Source: CABRXV01 sp900754955 | GTDB taxonomy: Bacteria > Actinomycetota > Coriobacteriia > Coriobacteriales > Eggerthellaceae | Direction: 5' to 3' | NCBI GenBank assembly: GCA_902475005.1 | Contig: CABRXV010000016.1 | Span: forward strand, 1 to 32,744 | Length of the DNA: 32,744 nt | Shown here: positions 31,751-32,744 of the stretch, piece after piece | How positions within the stretch are numbered: position 1 is the first letter of the stretch | How the letters are laid out: the number at the start of each line of letters is the position of its first letter | Position numbers and translations under genes: made by a program | The notes under the pieces: generated by a model | What the model was told of the DNA's origin: nothing | Database searches by the model: none | What the model saw: only the letters and a program-made list of their open reading frames with translations

Positions 31751-32677
31751 ATGGCGGCCCGGCACGCGTCGCCGCTGCAGTCACTGCTCGTTGACGAGCG
31801 ATTCGACGGCGATATCTACGCACACGAGCCGCTGGCTCGCCATACCACCTACCGCATCGGCGGTCCTGCGCGCTTCTACGTGCGCGTGTCCTCGATCGGG
31901 GCGCTGCTCCATCTCGTGCGCGTGTGCGAGCAGGAGGGCATCCCCTGGATCGTGATCGGGAAGGGATCGAACCTGCTCGTGTCCGACGAGGGCTTCGCGG
32001 GCGTGGCCATCTCGCTCGGTCGCGACTTCCGCTCGTTTCGCGTCGATGAGGAGCGCAACCGCATCATCGCCGGCGCGGGCGTGCTGCTCTCCGCCGTGGT
32101 ACAGGAGGCGTTTCGCCGTTCGCTCGCGGGCCTCGAGTTCGCCGTGGGCACGCCGGGGACAGTCGGGGGCGCGCTGCGCATGAACGCTGGCGCGCGCGAC
32201 GAGTGGATCGGCGCCCACGTGGCCTCGGTCACGACGTTCTCGCCGCGTACCGGGCTCGTGCGCCGTCTCGGCTCTGAGATCTCCTGGGGTTACCGCACCT
32301 CGTCGTTCGAGCCGGACGAGACGATCCTCGAATGCGAGTTGATCGTGGAGCCCGCCGATCCGTTCTACATCCGCGGTAAGATGGAGGCGAACCTCGCGCG
32401 CCGCAAGAAGACCCAGCCGGTGAACGAGGCGTGCTGCGGCAGCGTGTTCCGCAATCCCGAAGGGGCCTCGGCTGCCGCGCTCATCGAGCAGCTCGGGCTC
32501 AAGGGCCTCACGGTCGGGGGCGCGCAGGTGTCCGATAAGCATGCGAACTTCATTGTCAACACGGGTGAGGCGACCGCGCGCGACGTGCGGGAGCTCATCG
32601 CCTTGATCGAACGTAAGGTTTTTGAGGCATATGGCATCGAGCTCACGCCAGAAGTCCGGTTCGTCGGGTTCAACTAG
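31751..32677 (+). CDS. murB: UDP-N-acetylenolpyruvoylglucosamine reductase MurB
   Basis: MurB is an FAD enzyme that reduces UDP-GlcNAc-enolpyruvate to UDP-MurNAc. The 308-residue protein shows HTTYRIGGPARFYV, the FAD-binding IVIGKGSNLLVSDEGF, LEFAVGTPGTVGGALRMNAGA, SWGYRTSSF, and CGSVFRNPEGASAAALIEQLGLKG with proton-donor Ser231. LTPEVRFVGFN at the end holds the active-site Glu. It is type II-like, without the longer insert of E. coli MurB. Its stop overlaps the next reading frame. Confidence 0.95.
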   Translation: MAARHASPLQSLLVDERFDGDIYAHEPLARHTTYRIGGPARFYVRVSSIGALLHLVRVCEQEGIPWIVIGKGSNLLVSDEGFAGVAISLGRDFRSFRVDEERNRIIAGAGVLLSAVVQEAFRRSLAGLEFAVGTPGTVGGALRMNAGARDEWIGAHVASVTTFSPRTGLVRRLGSEISWGYRTSSFEPDETILECELIVEPADPFYIRGKMEANLARRKKTQPVNEACCGSVFRNPEGASAAALIEQLGLKGLTVGGAQVSDKHANFIVNTGEATARDVRELIALIERKVFEAYGIELTPEVRFVGFN

Positions 32678-32744
32678 GCCCGCCGCGCCGCATGCGGGCG
32701 GATCGAACAATCCGCGGCTGAAGGCGTCTCGCGCCGCACGTGCC
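32631..32744 (+). CDS. ftsQ: Probable FtsQ/DivIB N-terminus, cut by window edge
   Basis: A frame opens at ATG 32631 inside the murB 3' end, with GAGG three bases upstream, and stays open to the edge (38 codons). It reads MASSSRQKSGSSGSTRPAAP then HAGGSNNPRLKASRAARA, a Ser/Arg/Ala-rich, basic and disordered head. That is the kind of cytoplasmic tail FtsQ/DivIB has in high-GC Gram-positives, and ftsQ commonly follows murC-murB. No membrane helix or POTRA domain is yet in view. The true start could lie further downstream. Confidence 0.55.
   Translation, partial: MASSSRQKSGSSGSTRPAAPHAGGSNNPRLKASRAARA

Overview
The window is GC-rich (coding runs look near two-thirds GC) and reads as a chromosomal segment of a Coriobacteriia bacterium, most likely an Eggerthellaceae (Eggerthella, Gordonibacter, Adlercreutzia or Slackia-like). 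This is inferred from the division/cell-wall (dcw) gene order, the style of the proteins, the coding bias, and a regulator plus Ser/Thr-kinase module of a type I associate with that group. No tRNA, rRNA, CRISPR array or insertion sequence was recognised.

Layout. 1-2520: the 5' end of a 5-formyltetrahydrofolate cyclo-ligase gene (minus strand), then ettA (plus) and a double hairpin terminator. 2524-3550: leftward genes for a small polytopic membrane protein, a 30-residue one-helix peptide that overlaps it, and a small GIY-YIG-like protein. 3693-6224: a decayed region with a leftward ORF remnant, an HTH regulator gene broken by an in-frame stop, and a transmembrane Ser/Thr kinase gene with two stops and two frameshifts. 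6327-7015: a Phd/YefM-RelE/ParE toxin-antitoxin pair behind a palindromic operator. 7126-8539: two small one-helix membrane proteins and a spermidine-synthase-like protein. 8520-11506: a Trm9-like methyltransferase gene divergent from elp3, sharing one short promoter region. 11631-16852: a TIM-barrel protein, thrH, a TcyP-type symporter and pyrG. 16982-17896: xerD.

18380-32744 holds a compact dcw operon in the order mraZ, rsmH, ftsL-like, ftsI, murE, murF, mraY, murD, ftsW, murG, murC, murB and the start of a probable ftsQ, all on the plus strand with overlapping or nearly touching genes. Together they make the UDP-MurNAc-pentapeptide, load it on lipid carrier (MraY, MurG), polymerise and crosslink septal peptidoglycan (FtsW, FtsI), and start the divisome scaffold (FtsL, FtsQ). 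MurE carries the DNPR motif, which predicts meso-diaminopimelate in the peptide stem.

Most notable signals. (1) The mraZ promoter has two GTGGGG boxes at 10-bp spacing that fill its -35/-10 spacer, the layout expected for MraZ autorepression. (2) The preceding xerD-mraZ intergenic region carries further arrays of the same box in the opposite orientation, including a 23-bp element present twice. (3) A Trm9-like methyltransferase sits back to back with elp3, suggesting a bacterial two-step wobble-uridine pathway. (4) The kinase module is decaying, with a G8 tract at one frame switch. (5) Several plausible tiny membrane proteins are easily missed by automatic annotation.
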